64,000 bases of DNA, from assembly GCF_000305785.2 (NCBI RefSeq), contig NC_018868.3:4014270-4078269 (forward strand), given 5' to 3'. A model generated the notes under the pieces. That model saw only the letters and a program-made list of their open reading frames with translations, was not told where the DNA came from and ran no database searches. A program made the position numbers and the translations under genes. Shown in pieces: positions 44,811-53,959 of this stretch; position 1 is the first letter of the stretch, and each line of letters starts with the position of its first letter. The stretch comes from Simiduia agarivorans SA1 = DSM 21679 (GTDB taxonomy: Bacteria; Pseudomonadota; Gammaproteobacteria; Pseudomonadales; Cellvibrionaceae).

Positions 44811-45985
44811 TGTTGCTGAATTTTCTGAACGGACTACGGGCGCACAATGTGCCCGTATCCATCAAGGAATTGCTGGTGCTGATTGAGGCACTGGAGGCGC
44901 GGCTGGCGTTCGGCTCGGTGGACGATTTCTACCTACTGTCGCGCACGGTGCTGATCAAGGATGAAAAACACTACGACCGTTTCGACCGGGCATTTGCCGC
45001 CTATTTCAAGGGCCTTGAACATATCGATGATATTTTCGAGGCGTTGATTCCCGACGACTGGGTCCGGTCCGAGTTCCTGAAGCAGTTAAGCGAAGAAGAA
45101 AAAGCCAAAATCGAATCCATGGGCGGGTTGGAAAAGCTCATTGAGGAGTTCAAAAAACGGCTGGATGAACAGAAAAAGCGCCACCAGGGCGGTAACCGCT
45201 GGATTGGTACCGGCGGCACGTCGCCTTTTGGCAATTCCGGCTATAACCCGGAGGGCATTCGCGTAGGTGGCGAGTCGCGCAATAAAAGCGCGGTCAAAGT
45301 CTGGGACAAACGCCAGTTTAAAAACCTGGACGACTCGGTGGAGCTCGGTACCCGCAATATCAAAATGGCGCTGCGCAAACTGCGAAAATTTGCCCGCCAG
45401 GGTGCGGCCGAAGAGCTGGATCTGAAAGACACCATCCGTTCCACCGCGCGCAATGCAGGTCTGTTGGATATCAAAATGGTGCCCGAGCGCCACAATGCGG
45501 TAAAGGTGCTGTTATTCCTGGATGTGGGCGGTTCCATGGACCCTTACATCAAACTGTGTGAAGAAATGTTCTCGGCCTGTAAAACCGAGTTCAAGCACCT
45601 GGAGTATTTTTACTTCCATAATTTTATTTACGAGCGGGTGTGGAAAGACAATCTGCGCCGGCACCAGGAAACCACGCCGCTGTTCGATGTACTGCACAAA
45701 TACTCCAGCGATTACAAGGTGATCTTTGTCGGCGATGCCTCCATGGCACCCTATGAAATCGCCAGCCAGTACGGCAGTGTGGAGCACATGAACGAAGAGC
45801 CAGGCTACAAGTGGATGCAGCGCCTGACGGAAACGTTCAACAAGGTGATCTGGCTTAACCCCGTGGGTGAGCAGTACTGGGATTACACCCAATCCATCGG
45901 CATGACCCGCGAGCTGGTGGACAATCACATGTACCCATTGACACTGGAAGGGCTGGAGCGGGGCATCAAGTACCTGACCAAATGA
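44810..45985 (+). CDS. CoxE-like VWA protein, MoxR partner
   Basis: A 391-residue protein. The N-terminal ~200 residues form the CoxE-type helical region (FLNGLRAHNVPVSIKELLVL), followed by a basic patch and a VWA domain with LDVGGSMDPY. The first Ser of the usual DxSxS is Gly, which is common in this subgroup. Start and stop overlap the MoxR gene (TAATG). Together they resemble the moxR/yehP-like chaperone pairs, role unknown. Confidence 0.82.
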   Translation: MLLNFLNGLRAHNVPVSIKELLVLIEALEARLAFGSVDDFYLLSRTVLIKDEKHYDRFDRAFAAYFKGLEHIDDIFEALIPDDWVRSEFLKQLSEEEKAKIESMGGLEKLIEEFKKRLDEQKKRHQGGNRWIGTGGTSPFGNSGYNPEGIRVGGESRNKSAVKVWDKRQFKNLDDSVELGTRNIKMALRKLRKFARQGAAEELDLKDTIRSTARNAGLLDIKMVPERHNAVKVLLFLDVGGSMDPYIKLCEEMFSACKTEFKHLEYFYFHNFIYERVWKDNLRRHQETTPLFDVLHKYSSDYKVIFVGDASMAPYEIASQYGSVEHMNEEPGYKWMQRLTETFNKVIWLNPVGEQYWDYTQSIGMTRELVDNHMYPLTLEGLERGIKYLTK

Positions 45986-46028
45986 GGCGCGATGGCGCCT
46001 CTGCCCGGCATCGGGGCTTGGTGCGGGT

Positions 46029-46057
46029 TTGTCCATGGGCCCGTGGCTCCTTATAAT
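46029..46057 (+). promoter_or_regulatory. Sigma-70-type promoter of hrpA
   Basis: A perfect TATAAT (46052-46057) is preceded, after 17 bases, by TTGTCC (46029-46034, four of six). Transcription would start near 46065, giving a leader of about 20 bases to the ATG at 46084. Confidence 0.6.
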
Positions 46058-46083
46058 CGCCCCTTTTTCAGTCTGTGGCGCCC

Positions 46084-49000
46084 ATGACACCCGTGGATTT
46101 ATCCCCTTACTTCACCCGACTCGACGGTTTAATGGCCAGCGATCGCGCCAGCCTCCGGCGTCGGCTGGTGCAGGCACGCCGACGGCAAGAACGCGGGCAA
46201 CGCATCGACAAGATGGTCGCAGGCCTGGATGATGCTTTCGCCACTGCGTCCGCGCGCGCCGAGCGGCGCCCGTCACTGGTGCCAGCCATCACCTTCCCCG
46301 ACGCCCTGCCCGTATCCCAGCGCGCCGATGAAATTGCGGCGTTAATCGCCAAGCATCAGGTGGTGGTGCTGGCCGGCGAAACCGGCTCGGGCAAAACCAC
46401 GCAGCTGCCGAAAATCTGTCTGCAACTGGGTCGCGGCATGCAGGGCCTGATCGGTCATACCCAGCCGCGCCGGTTGGCGGCGCGCACCGTGGCGCAGCGC
46501 ATTGCGGAAGAGCTCGGCACCCAGCTGGGGGATCGGGTGGGTTACCAGGTGCGCTTCAATGACCAGAGCAGCGACGATACCCTGGTGAAGCTGATGACCG
46601 ACGGGATTCTGTTATCGGAAATTCAGAACGATCCGCTGCTGACCCGCTACGACACCCTGATTATCGATGAGGCACACGAGCGTTCGCTCAATATCGATTT
46701 TTTGTTGGGCTACCTGAAACAGATTCTGCCCAAGCGCCCGGACCTGAAACTGATTATCACGTCAGCCACCATTGATCTGCAGCGCTTTTCCGCGCACTTT
46801 AACGATGCGCCGATTATCGAAGTCTCGGGCCGCACCCACCCGGTGGAAATCCGCTACCGGCCACCGGAAGACGAAGAGGGCGATTTAGCCGATCAGATCG
46901 TTGAAAGTGTGAACGAATTGCTGGCGGCAGAAAAATCCAGTGGCCGGCGCGGCGGCGATATACTGGTGTTTTTGGCCGGTGAGCGGGAAATCCGCGAAAC
47001 GGCGCTGGCGCTCCGGCGCGCACAATTGCAGCATATCGAAGTATTGCCACTCTATGCGCGTTTGAGTTTGGCCGAACAGACGCGGGTATTTGCCGCCCAC
47101 ACCGGCCGGCGTATTGTGTTGGCCACCAACGTGGCGGAAACGTCCATTACGGTGCCGGGTATCCGCTATGTGATTGACCCGGGTCTGGCACGCATTTCCC
47201 GCTATTCCTATCGCACCAAAATCCAGCGGCTACCCATTGAACCGGTATCGCAGGCATCGGCCAATCAGCGCGCGGGCCGGTGTGGCCGGGTCAGTGAAGG
47301 CATCTGTATCCGGCTCTATTCCGAGCAGGATTTCAATAACCGGCCGGCGTTTACCGATGCAGAAATCCTGCGCACCAATCTGGCGGCCGTTATCTTGCAA
47401 ATGTTGTCGTTACGCATGGGCCACATTGAAGATTTCCCGTTTGTGGACGCGCCGGATTCGCGCCTGATTAACGACGGTGTGAAGTTGTTACAGGAATTGC
47501 AGGCGATAAACGAAAAGCGCGAGATGACCGCGCTGGGGCGTCAGTTAGCCAGGCTGCCGGTGGACCCCACGCTCGGGCGCATGTTGTTGGCGGCCGACAA
47601 GCTGCAATCGCTCGAAGAAGTGTTGATTGTAGTGAGCGCCCTGGCGGTGCAGGACCCGCGCGAACGGCCAGCCGACAAGCAGCAGGCGGCAGATGAAAAG
47701 CATCGCCGGTTCAAGGATGACGATTCGGATTTCAGTGCCTGGATCAATCTCTGGCGTTACATCGAAACCCAGCGCCAGGATCTATCCTCCAGCCAATTCG
47801 CCAAACTCTGCAAGCGTGAATTTCTGAGCTGGCTGCGGATCAAGGAATGGCGCGATATCCACTTGCAACTGCGGCTGGCGTTGAAAGATCTGAAGCTTGG
47901 TTTTAATAAAGCCGAAGCCAGCCGTGAAGCCATACACCGCGCACTCTTGCCCGGACTTCTGAACAATCTGGGCTTCAAGGCTGAAGACCGCGAATACCTG
48001 GGCGCGCGCTCGCGCAAGTTCCAGATTTTCCCCGGCTCGTTTCTCAGCAAAAAACAACCCAAATGGATTGTGGCGGCGGAGTTGCTGGAAACCTCGCGCC
48101 TGTTTGGCCACACAGTGGCTAAAATAGAACCGGAATGGGCCTTGGATGCTGCCCAGCACCTGGTGAAGCGCGAACACTTTGAACCTCACTACCACGTCAA
48201 ATCCGGTCAGGTGATGGCGTTTGAAAAGATCAGCCTCTACGGCCTCACGCTGGTGGAAAAAAAGCGTGTGGCGTTTGGAAAAATTGATCCGGCGCTCGCG
48301 CGCGAAGTGTTTATTCGTCAGGCGCTGGTGGAGGCCAATTACCGTGGCAAGGGTAAGTTTTTCAAGGCCAATCAGGACTTGATAGCGAGCCTGGGCGAAT
48401 TGGAAGCTAAGTCGCGTCGGCGCGATATTCTCGTGGACGATGAAACTATCTACCGCTTTTTTGACGAGCGTTTGCCGGCCGATATCGTCAATCTGGCGGG
48501 TTTTGAACACTGGCGCAAAGCCGCAGAGCAGCAGCAACCCAAATTGCTGTACCTGACCCGCGACTACCTGATGCAACACGACGCAGGTGCAGTCACCGAA
48601 GCGCAATTCCCCAACAGCCTCAATCTCGGTGGCCTGGAATTGCCGCTGCAATACCATTTTGAGCCCAATCACGCCGACGACGGTGTCAGTCTGATGGCGC
48701 CGGTAAGCGTGTTGCACCAGATTCCCGAGCACCGCCTGGAATGGGTAGTGCCGGGCATCCTGAAAGAAAAATGCGTGGCACTGATCAAGGGGCTGCCCAA
48801 GCAGTGGCGCAAACAATTTGTACCGGTGCCGGAATATACCGAGCGCGCACTGGCCCGCATGACCCCGGGCAATGAACCGCTGGCGTTGGCATTGGGCGAG
48901 CAGTTGTTCCGCATCAGCGGCAACCCGATTGACCCGGTGCTGTGGCAATCGGTGGTGGTCGATGACTATTACCGCATGAACATTATTGTGCTGGACGAAG

Positions 49001-49992
49001 CCGGCAAGCGCATTGACAGCGGCCGGGACCTGCTGGCGCTGCGCGAGCGTTACCGCGACCGGCTACAGGCCAATATCGAGTCGGCGGGTACCGATCTGGA
49101 ACAGGAAAACCTGCAAACTTTCCCTGATCAGCCGCTGCCAGAGCAGACCCAATTCAAGCGCGCCGGTATCAGCATCCGGGTCTATCCGGCGTTGGTAGAC
49201 GAGGGCGACAGCGTCGCATTGCGCATGCAGGATAACCCCGATGCGGCGCGCGCATTGCATCGGGCCGGGCTCGTTAAACTGCTGCTACTGCAAATGCCGG
49301 AGCACACCAAGTACCTGCAAAAAGAACTCCTGCGGGGCAAAGACATCGGCCTGACGGTGGCTAATATGGGCAGCCGGGAACAGGTGGCGCAACAGTTGAT
49401 GATTGCCGCAATGACCCAGCTGGTGGAAGAGGCGGGGGGCTTTGAGGTTCGCACGCCGGCGGCGTTTGCCGGGCTCTGCACACAGCTGCAAACGGCATTG
49501 GTGCCGCGCGCCACGGAGTTGGGGGCGGCGCTCGTCAGCGCTCTCTCGCAGCTGGTTGAGGTGCGCAAAACCCTGAAAAGTAACCGCAACGCACTGATGC
49601 TGGCATTTTGCCTGTCGGACATCAAAAACCAGCTGGAGGGTCTGTTTAATCCGACGGTGTTGGCGCAATTGCCGGCGGACGGCCTGCGCCAGTATCCCCG
49701 TTATCTGAAAGCCATCTTGTTGCGGCTGGAAAAAGCGCCCCAGAACGTTCAGCGCGATAAGTTGGGCATTGCGGAATGGACCAAAAACCATGAGGCCATG
49801 CAGGCGGTGGTGGCCAAACTGGGCGATCACAAGGCCAGCCTCGAATCTAAGCTCAGGGAGTATCGATGGTTATTGGAAGAGCTGCGTATTTCGCTCTTTG
49901 CCCAGACCATCAAGACCCTCCAGCCGGTATCCTCCAAGCGATTGGGTAAGCTGTTGCAGGAAATCAAAGACGCCCATGGGCTGGTCGGTTGA
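46084..49992 (+). CDS. hrpA: ATP-dependent RNA helicase HrpA
   Basis: A 1302-residue DEAH-box helicase, the usual HrpA length. Walker A is GETGSGKTT (from residue 98) and the DEAH box lies at residues 195-198 in LIIDEAHERS; TSATID, TNVAETSITVPGI and the QRAGRCGR motif VI follow. Large HA2, OB-fold and DUF3418 C-terminal domains fill the rest. HrpA resolves stalled ribosomes or processes mRNA in E. coli. ATG 46084 follows the TATAAT promoter. An in-frame GTG at 46075 lacks advantage. Confidence 0.92.
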   Translation: MTPVDLSPYFTRLDGLMASDRASLRRRLVQARRRQERGQRIDKMVAGLDDAFATASARAERRPSLVPAITFPDALPVSQRADEIAALIAKHQVVVLAGETGSGKTTQLPKICLQLGRGMQGLIGHTQPRRLAARTVAQRIAEELGTQLGDRVGYQVRFNDQSSDDTLVKLMTDGILLSEIQNDPLLTRYDTLIIDEAHERSLNIDFLLGYLKQILPKRPDLKLIITSATIDLQRFSAHFNDAPIIEVSGRTHPVEIRYRPPEDEEGDLADQIVESVNELLAAEKSSGRRGGDILVFLAGEREIRETALALRRAQLQHIEVLPLYARLSLAEQTRVFAAHTGRRIVLATNVAETSITVPGIRYVIDPGLARISRYSYRTKIQRLPIEPVSQASANQRAGRCGRVSEGICIRLYSEQDFNNRPAFTDAEILRTNLAAVILQMLSLRMGHIEDFPFVDAPDSRLINDGVKLLQELQAINEKREMTALGRQLARLPVDPTLGRMLLAADKLQSLEEVLIVVSALAVQDPRERPADKQQAADEKHRRFKDDDSDFSAWINLWRYIETQRQDLSSSQFAKLCKREFLSWLRIKEWRDIHLQLRLALKDLKLGFNKAEASREAIHRALLPGLLNNLGFKAEDREYLGARSRKFQIFPGSFLSKKQPKWIVAAELLETSRLFGHTVAKIEPEWALDAAQHLVKREHFEPHYHVKSGQVMAFEKISLYGLTLVEKKRVAFGKIDPALAREVFIRQALVEANYRGKGKFFKANQDLIASLGELEAKSRRRDILVDDETIYRFFDERLPADIVNLAGFEHWRKAAEQQQPKLLYLTRDYLMQHDAGAVTEAQFPNSLNLGGLELPLQYHFEPNHADDGVSLMAPVSVLHQIPEHRLEWVVPGILKEKCVALIKGLPKQWRKQFVPVPEYTERALARMTPGNEPLALALGEQLFRISGNPIDPVLWQSVVVDDYYRMNIIVLDEAGKRIDSGRDLLALRERYRDRLQANIESAGTDLEQENLQTFPDQPLPEQTQFKRAGISIRVYPALVDEGDSVALRMQDNPDAARALHRAGLVKLLLLQMPEHTKYLQKELLRGKDIGLTVANMGSREQVAQQLMIAAMTQLVEEAGGFEVRTPAAFAGLCTQLQTALVPRATELGAALVSALSQLVEVRKTLKSNRNALMLAFCLSDIKNQLEGLFNPTVLAQLPADGLRQYPRYLKAILLRLEKAPQNVQRDKLGIAEWTKNHEAMQAVVAKLGDHKASLESKLREYRWLLEELRISLFAQTIKTLQPVSSKRLGKLLQEIKDAHGLVG

Positions 49993-50065
49993 TCGCAGGC
50001 TGCTGTCGTTTGGTCGCGACCAGGGAAAAATGTGCCGTAACCCTCGATTTTTATTGTGCCTATAC

Positions 50066-50127
50066 TGTAACGTCGTGGCAGTGAGACGCTCTAAGTCACT
50101 GATTACGCAAATAACCCCGCTACGGGG
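50066..50127 (+). promoter_or_regulatory. Candidate promoter and leader hairpin of the hvf operon
   Basis: A TGTAACG box (50066-50072) and CTCTAA-like box 16 bases later (50089-50094) resemble an extracytoplasmic-function sigma promoter. An overlapping TATACT (50061-50066) could instead be a sigma-70 -10 element. A hairpin, ccccgctacgggg (50115-50127), follows in the leader. RBS AAGGAGAAA precedes the ATG at 50161. Confidence 0.35.
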
Positions 50128-50160
50128 TGAATAATAAAGGGCACACTAAGGAGAAATCTT

Positions 50161-50541
50161 ATGTCCAAATCGATGAAAACCCCGTTTGCTGCTGCGATTG
50201 GCGCTGCTTTCCTGGCATCTGCGGCCATGTCGTCCTCTGCGTTGGCAGCGGAAAACCCTTTCTCTGCTCAGGAATTAAGCAGCGGTTACAATCTGGCCGA
50301 CAACCACGCCGAAGGTAAGTGTGGCGAAGGCAAGTGCGGTGAAGGCAAAGCCAAGAAAGAAGGCAAGTGCGGCGAAGGCAAGTGCGGTGAAGGCAAATGC
50401 GGCGGCGACAAAGCCAAGAAAGAAGGCAAATGTGGCGAAGGCAAGTGCGGTGAAGGCAAGTGCGGCGGCGACAATGCCAAGAAAGACAAAGCCAAGAAAG
50501 AAGGCAAGTGTGGCGAAGGCAAGTGCGGTGGTGCGGCCTGA
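50161..50541 (+). CDS. hvfA: HvfA-type RiPP precursor with ten EGKCG motifs
   Basis: A 126-residue low-complexity protein. Residues 1-30 form a Sec signal peptide (cleavage near ALA-A), which in this family also serves as leader for the modifying enzyme. After a short spacer (NPFSAQELSSGYNLADNHA) come ten EGKCG motifs in blocks divided by GGDKAKK-type lysine spacers; one further unit reads EGKAK and lacks Cys. The next two genes encode a DUF692/MNIO enzyme and a DUF2063 protein. In the HvfA family the MNIO enzyme converts Cys in EGKCG to oxazolone-thioamide units that bind copper. A copper-sequestering exported peptide is therefore the likely product. Confidence 0.88.
   Translation: MSKSMKTPFAAAIGAAFLASAAMSSSALAAENPFSAQELSSGYNLADNHAEGKCGEGKCGEGKAKKEGKCGEGKCGEGKCGGDKAKKEGKCGEGKCGEGKCGGDNAKKDKAKKEGKCGEGKCGGAA
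50314..50540 (+). repeat. Tandem repeat coding EGKCG blocks within hvfA
   Basis: The 15-bp unit ggcgaaggcaagtgc and variants (ggtgaaggcaaatgc) repeat through the second half of hvfA, with three higher-order blocks split by lysine spacers. Such arrays expand and contract easily and are hard to assemble from short reads, so the copy number of ten may vary. Confidence 0.85.
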
Positions 50542-50562
50542 GCTGACTAGCGGGAGTTACTT

Positions 50563-51446
50563 GTGACGTCATCCGTTATAACGTCTCCCCCCAACCGGCG
50601 CTTGGCGCCGGTTTGGGTTTAAGGCGATCGGAAATGCAATCGTTTCGTGTGCTCACCCCGCGCGATGTGGATTTCATGGAAGTGGCACCTGAAAACTGGA
50701 TCGGCGTGGGCGGCCGGTTCGGTGAGCAATTCCGGGATTACACCCGGCAATTTCCGTTTTACGCCCACGGATTATCATTATCCATTGGCAGTCCATCGCC
50801 ACTGGACACCGGCCTGATTGAACGGATCAGACATTTCCTCGACCAGCATGCGGTGCGCGCTTATAGCGAACACCTGAGCTACTGCAGTGACGAGGGTCAT
50901 TTGTACGATTTGCTGCCGATTCCTTTTACGGAGGAGGCGGTGCATTACGTGGCAGCGCGGGTGCGCGAGGTGCAGGACAGGCTTGGCCGACGGATTGCGT
51001 TGGAAAATGTGTCCTACTATCTGACTGCCGGTCAGGACCTCACCGAGCTGGAATTTATCAACGCAGTGCTGACCGAAGCCGATTGTGATCTGTTGCTGGA
51101 TGTTAATAACATCTATGTCAACAGCATCAATCACCGCTATGACCCCATGGCATTTTTGCGTGGATTGCCCGGTGAGCGCACCGCTTACTACCATATCGCC
51201 GGCCACTACGATGAGGCCGACGACCTGAAAGTGGATACCCACGGCGCCGACGTGATAGCCCCCGTGTGGGACCTCTTGTTGGAAGCGTATCTCTTGTACG
51301 GCGTTAAACCCACGCTTTTAGAGCGCGACTTCAATATCCCGCCCGTGCCGGAGTTATTGGCGGAACTGAATCAGGTCAAACAAATACAGCATCAGGCGTT
51401 GTCCTTGGGTGCGAAGGATTGTCGACCGCAGCGGGTAAACGGGTAG
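50563..51446 (+). CDS. hvfB: HvfB-type multinuclear non-haem iron oxidase (MNIO, DUF692), apparent frameshift near the start
   Basis: The enzyme (TIM barrel, two or three Fe) that modifies the Cys of HvfA. Metal-ligand motifs present: [48 protein letters not shown] and LLERDFN. The conserved first strand [11 protein letters not shown] lies upstream of the TTG at 50613 but has no start codon in its own frame. GTG 50563, with GGGAG six bases upstream, opens [10 protein letters not shown] in a different frame. One extra C in the run 50587-50592 would join them. It is thus either an assembly error or a damaged N-terminus. The main frame is intact from there to 51446. Confidence 0.82.
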
Positions 51447-51454
51447 CAGCGCGC

Positions 51455-52225
51455 ATGGCAACGTCCTCCCCTCTGGCTGAACAACAGGTGGCGCTGACGC
51501 GTTATCTGCGCAACCCTGAACAGGAAGTGCCGCCCCAGGGCATGGAGCCCAGACGGCTGAAAATCTATGAAGAACTTCTGTTCAACAATGTAGAAGGCTT
51601 CCTCAACAGCGGCTTTCCCGTGTTCCGCTCCCTGTTGGCCGATGATGACTGGGTTCACTTAGTGAGGCAGTTCTTTGTGCTCCACCGGGCACACACGCCT
51701 TATTTCCTCGAGATCGGAGAAGAGTTCCGTACGTTCATCGATGGTGTTGATCTGGCCGGATTCGGCTTGCCGGCATTTGTGCCGGAGCTGCTTCACTACG
51801 AATGGGTGGAGCTGGCACTGGATGTCTCGGATGCGGTCCTGCCACCTGAACGGGACCAACAGGTGGATCACGTCTGCCGCTTGCAGCTGTCACCACTGGC
51901 CGTGGTGCTGGCCTACCACTACCCGGTACAACAAATCGGGCCAGGTTATCAGCCCGGTTCGCCGCCGGCGCAACCGACCTTTTTAGCGGTGCACCGGGAT
52001 CGCAGTCACAGAGTCCGTTTTGTCGCCCTCAATGGACTTACCTATGCCTTGCTGAATAGCATTGAGCAGTCGGATGAGGCGGGCATCAGCCTGGGCGAAC
52101 TGGCCTCGTCACTTTACCCGCTGGTGCACGGAACCCAGGCCGAGCCGATGCCGGACGTGTTCCAGGAGCAGGTGAAATCTACCCTTCAGCAATTGGCAGA
52201 CCAACAGATATTGTTCATTTGCTAA
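51455..52225 (+). CDS. hvfC: HvfC-type DUF2063 protein, MNIO partner
   Basis: A protein of about 256 residues with the DUF2063 N-terminal domain (QQVALTRYLRNP, RRLKIYEELLFNNVEGFLNSGFPVFRSLL) and a C-terminal winged or RRE-like part (ISLGELASSLYPLV). In MNIO clusters this protein binds the precursor and is needed for modification. ATG 51455 is nine bases after the hvfB stop; a TTG at 51419 would overlap hvfB, and the RBS does not settle the choice. No HvfD-like membrane protein follows; the next gene is a porin with its own promoter region. Confidence 0.83.
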   Translation: MATSSPLAEQQVALTRYLRNPEQEVPPQGMEPRRLKIYEELLFNNVEGFLNSGFPVFRSLLADDDWVHLVRQFFVLHRAHTPYFLEIGEEFRTFIDGVDLAGFGLPAFVPELLHYEWVELALDVSDAVLPPERDQQVDHVCRLQLSPLAVVLAYHYPVQQIGPGYQPGSPPAQPTFLAVHRDRSHRVRFVALNGLTYALLNSIEQSDEAGISLGELASSLYPLVHGTQAEPMPDVFQEQVKSTLQQLADQQILFIC

Positions 52226-52487
52226 TTCAGGGTGGCCGTCTATGCTGAGTTGCAATCGGGTTTTTTGACAGTTTTGTGACAACGGCGACGCAGCACCTCA
52301 TACATTGCTATTAGAAAAATTTTTTTTATCCAAATTAGTTTTAACCTCGACGCCCCTGTCATTTTTCTGCAATATTCCGCCGCCAGAATGCATGGCCATC
52401 CGGTGAAGACATTCTCGGAAGACGCCGCCCGGCTTATGCGAACCGGGTTGGCGGATCTGAACTTCCTATTAGCAAAGGGGACAAACC

Positions 52488-53402
52488 ATGAAATTCACTC
52501 AAAAATTGCTGCCATTTGCCATCGCGGCGGTTCTGCCCGCAGCAGCCCTGGCAGAGGGCCCGATTGACGGCACCATCTACGGAAAAATCAACCTGAGCGT
52601 TGAAAGCCAGGACGAAGCGGGTGAAACCGTTCAGGCGCTGGAAAGCAATGCGTCGCGTTTGGGTTTCAAAGGCAAGACTGCGCTGAACGACGGCCTGTCT
52701 GTGATTTATCAGTTGGAATACGAAGTGGACCCCGATGCGGGCGAAGACGTATTCAAGCAGCGTAACAGCTACGTGGGTCTGGCCGGTGGCTTCGGTACCG
52801 TGATCGCCGGTAACCACGACACGCCCACCAAACTGCTGCAAAACAAAGTAGACCTGTTCAACGACCTGCAGGGTGATATCAAAAGCATCATCACCAAGAG
52901 CGAAAAGCGCGCACCCAACACCGTGATGTACAGCACGCCTGAAATGGGTGGTTTCTTCGCCCAGGGCGCCTACATCATGAGTGAAGACGAAACCGTTGAT
53001 GACGGTTCCTCTCTGGCGGCCGGTTGGCAAAACGACCTGCTGTACGTGGGCGTGAGCTACGACACCGATGTGCGCGCACAGGATTCCAATGTAATCCGTG
53101 CCGTGGTTCAGGCAAACCTGGGTGACTTCCAGGTGGGTGCTTTGGTTGAAAGCGATGACACCGCCAACGTTGAAAACGATGGCTGGATGCTGAGCGGCCA
53201 GTACAAGTTAGGCAGCTGGGCACTGAAAGCCCAATATGGTCAGTCTGACATTGCTGCTGCTGGCGGCGAAACCTACTCATTGGGTGCCGATTACAAGCTG
53301 GCTAAAAACACCAAGGTGTTCGGTTTCTATACGAACGAAACCGCTGATAGCGCAGCCAGAGAAGCCGATTACTTTGGTATCGGTATGGAACACAAATTCT
53401 GA
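52488..53402 (+). CDS. Gram-negative porin (OmpC-like superfamily)
   Basis: A 304-residue outer-membrane beta-barrel. Signal peptide MKFTQKLLPFAIAAVLPAAALA is followed by strands with the porin patterns IYGKINLSVES, SRLGFKGKTALNDGLSVIYQLEY, NSYVGLAGGFGTVIAGNHDTP, and a C-terminal FGIGMEHKF ending in Phe. It probably forms a general diffusion trimer. It has its own 262-base upstream region and an efficient terminator. It is short for a 16-strand porin, so a reduced barrel is possible. Confidence 0.85.
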   Translation: MKFTQKLLPFAIAAVLPAAALAEGPIDGTIYGKINLSVESQDEAGETVQALESNASRLGFKGKTALNDGLSVIYQLEYEVDPDAGEDVFKQRNSYVGLAGGFGTVIAGNHDTPTKLLQNKVDLFNDLQGDIKSIITKSEKRAPNTVMYSTPEMGGFFAQGAYIMSEDETVDDGSSLAAGWQNDLLYVGVSYDTDVRAQDSNVIRAVVQANLGDFQVGALVESDDTANVENDGWMLSGQYKLGSWALKAQYGQSDIAAAGGETYSLGADYKLAKNTKVFGFYTNETADSAAREADYFGIGMEHKF

Positions 53403-53422
53403 TTTCATTGTCGGATGCGTGT

Positions 53423-53450
53423 AAAAAAGGGTGCCTGGCACCCTTTTTTT
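53423..53450 (+). terminator. Rho-independent terminator after the porin
   Basis: Stem gggtgcc (53429-53435) pairs with ggcaccc (53437-53443), flanked by A and T runs (seven T after the stem). It lies between the porin and the small periplasmic protein gene, whose ATG is 19 bases further on. Confidence 0.85.
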
Positions 53451-53468
53451 ATGGCTGGAGAAAACACC

Positions 53469-53861
53469 ATGAACAGATTGATTTTGTTGTTGTGTCTTGG
53501 CGCAGCCTTGCCCGTGGTGGCGGAGCAGCGCCTGGACGAAGCGGGCAGGCCGTGTGAAGAAGCGGTAGACCTGGCGGAGCGCGGCCAGTTTCACCGGTTG
53601 CATTTTGAGTGCGCGCAAAAGCCGGAAAAGGCCTATGACGTCCCATCGCCGGAAGCCGGGGAACCGGTTCACGTCCCGGGCGCTGAGTATCACGCCAAAG
53701 CGTCGTTTGCCAATGCAGAGAGTGTCTCCGATGCGGTTAACGAGCTGTTCAGCCAGATGATGACCCACTGCCCCAAGGGGTGGCAAAAGGATCGGGAATG
53801 GGTGGAAGCTACTAATGAAGGCTTCGCGCTTTTTTACCAATTCACCTGTAGCGACCTGTAA
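53469..53861 (+). CDS. Hypothetical periplasmic protein
   Basis: About 130 residues with a signal peptide (MNRLILLLCLGAALPVVA). The mature part holds four Cys (GRPCEE, HFECAQ, MTHCPKG, FTCSDL) that could form two disulfides, and an alpha/beta pattern without recognised domain. The start at 53469 is chosen because the 18 upstream codons run through the porin terminator. It is probably reached by read-through of that terminator or a weak own promoter. Confidence 0.65.
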   Translation: MNRLILLLCLGAALPVVAEQRLDEAGRPCEEAVDLAERGQFHRLHFECAQKPEKAYDVPSPEAGEPVHVPGAEYHAKASFANAESVSDAVNELFSQMMTHCPKGWQKDREWVEATNEGFALFYQFTCSDL

Positions 53862-53959
53862 CATCCCGCCACGTGCTATCTCTTCAATAGCCAAACGCCT
53901 ACAATAGCGCCGGATTAACGGCCGCGGGGCGGCTCGAGCGTAAGGAAAGGAGTGATTTG

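Noticed and set aside
47782-48948. 388-codon minus-strand open frame over hrpA
   Set aside because: It is antisense to the conserved C-terminal half of HrpA.
50314-50540. Regular repeats that could suggest a CRISPR array
   Set aside because: The unit is 15 bp, in frame, without spacers, and codes for EGKCG motifs of HvfA.
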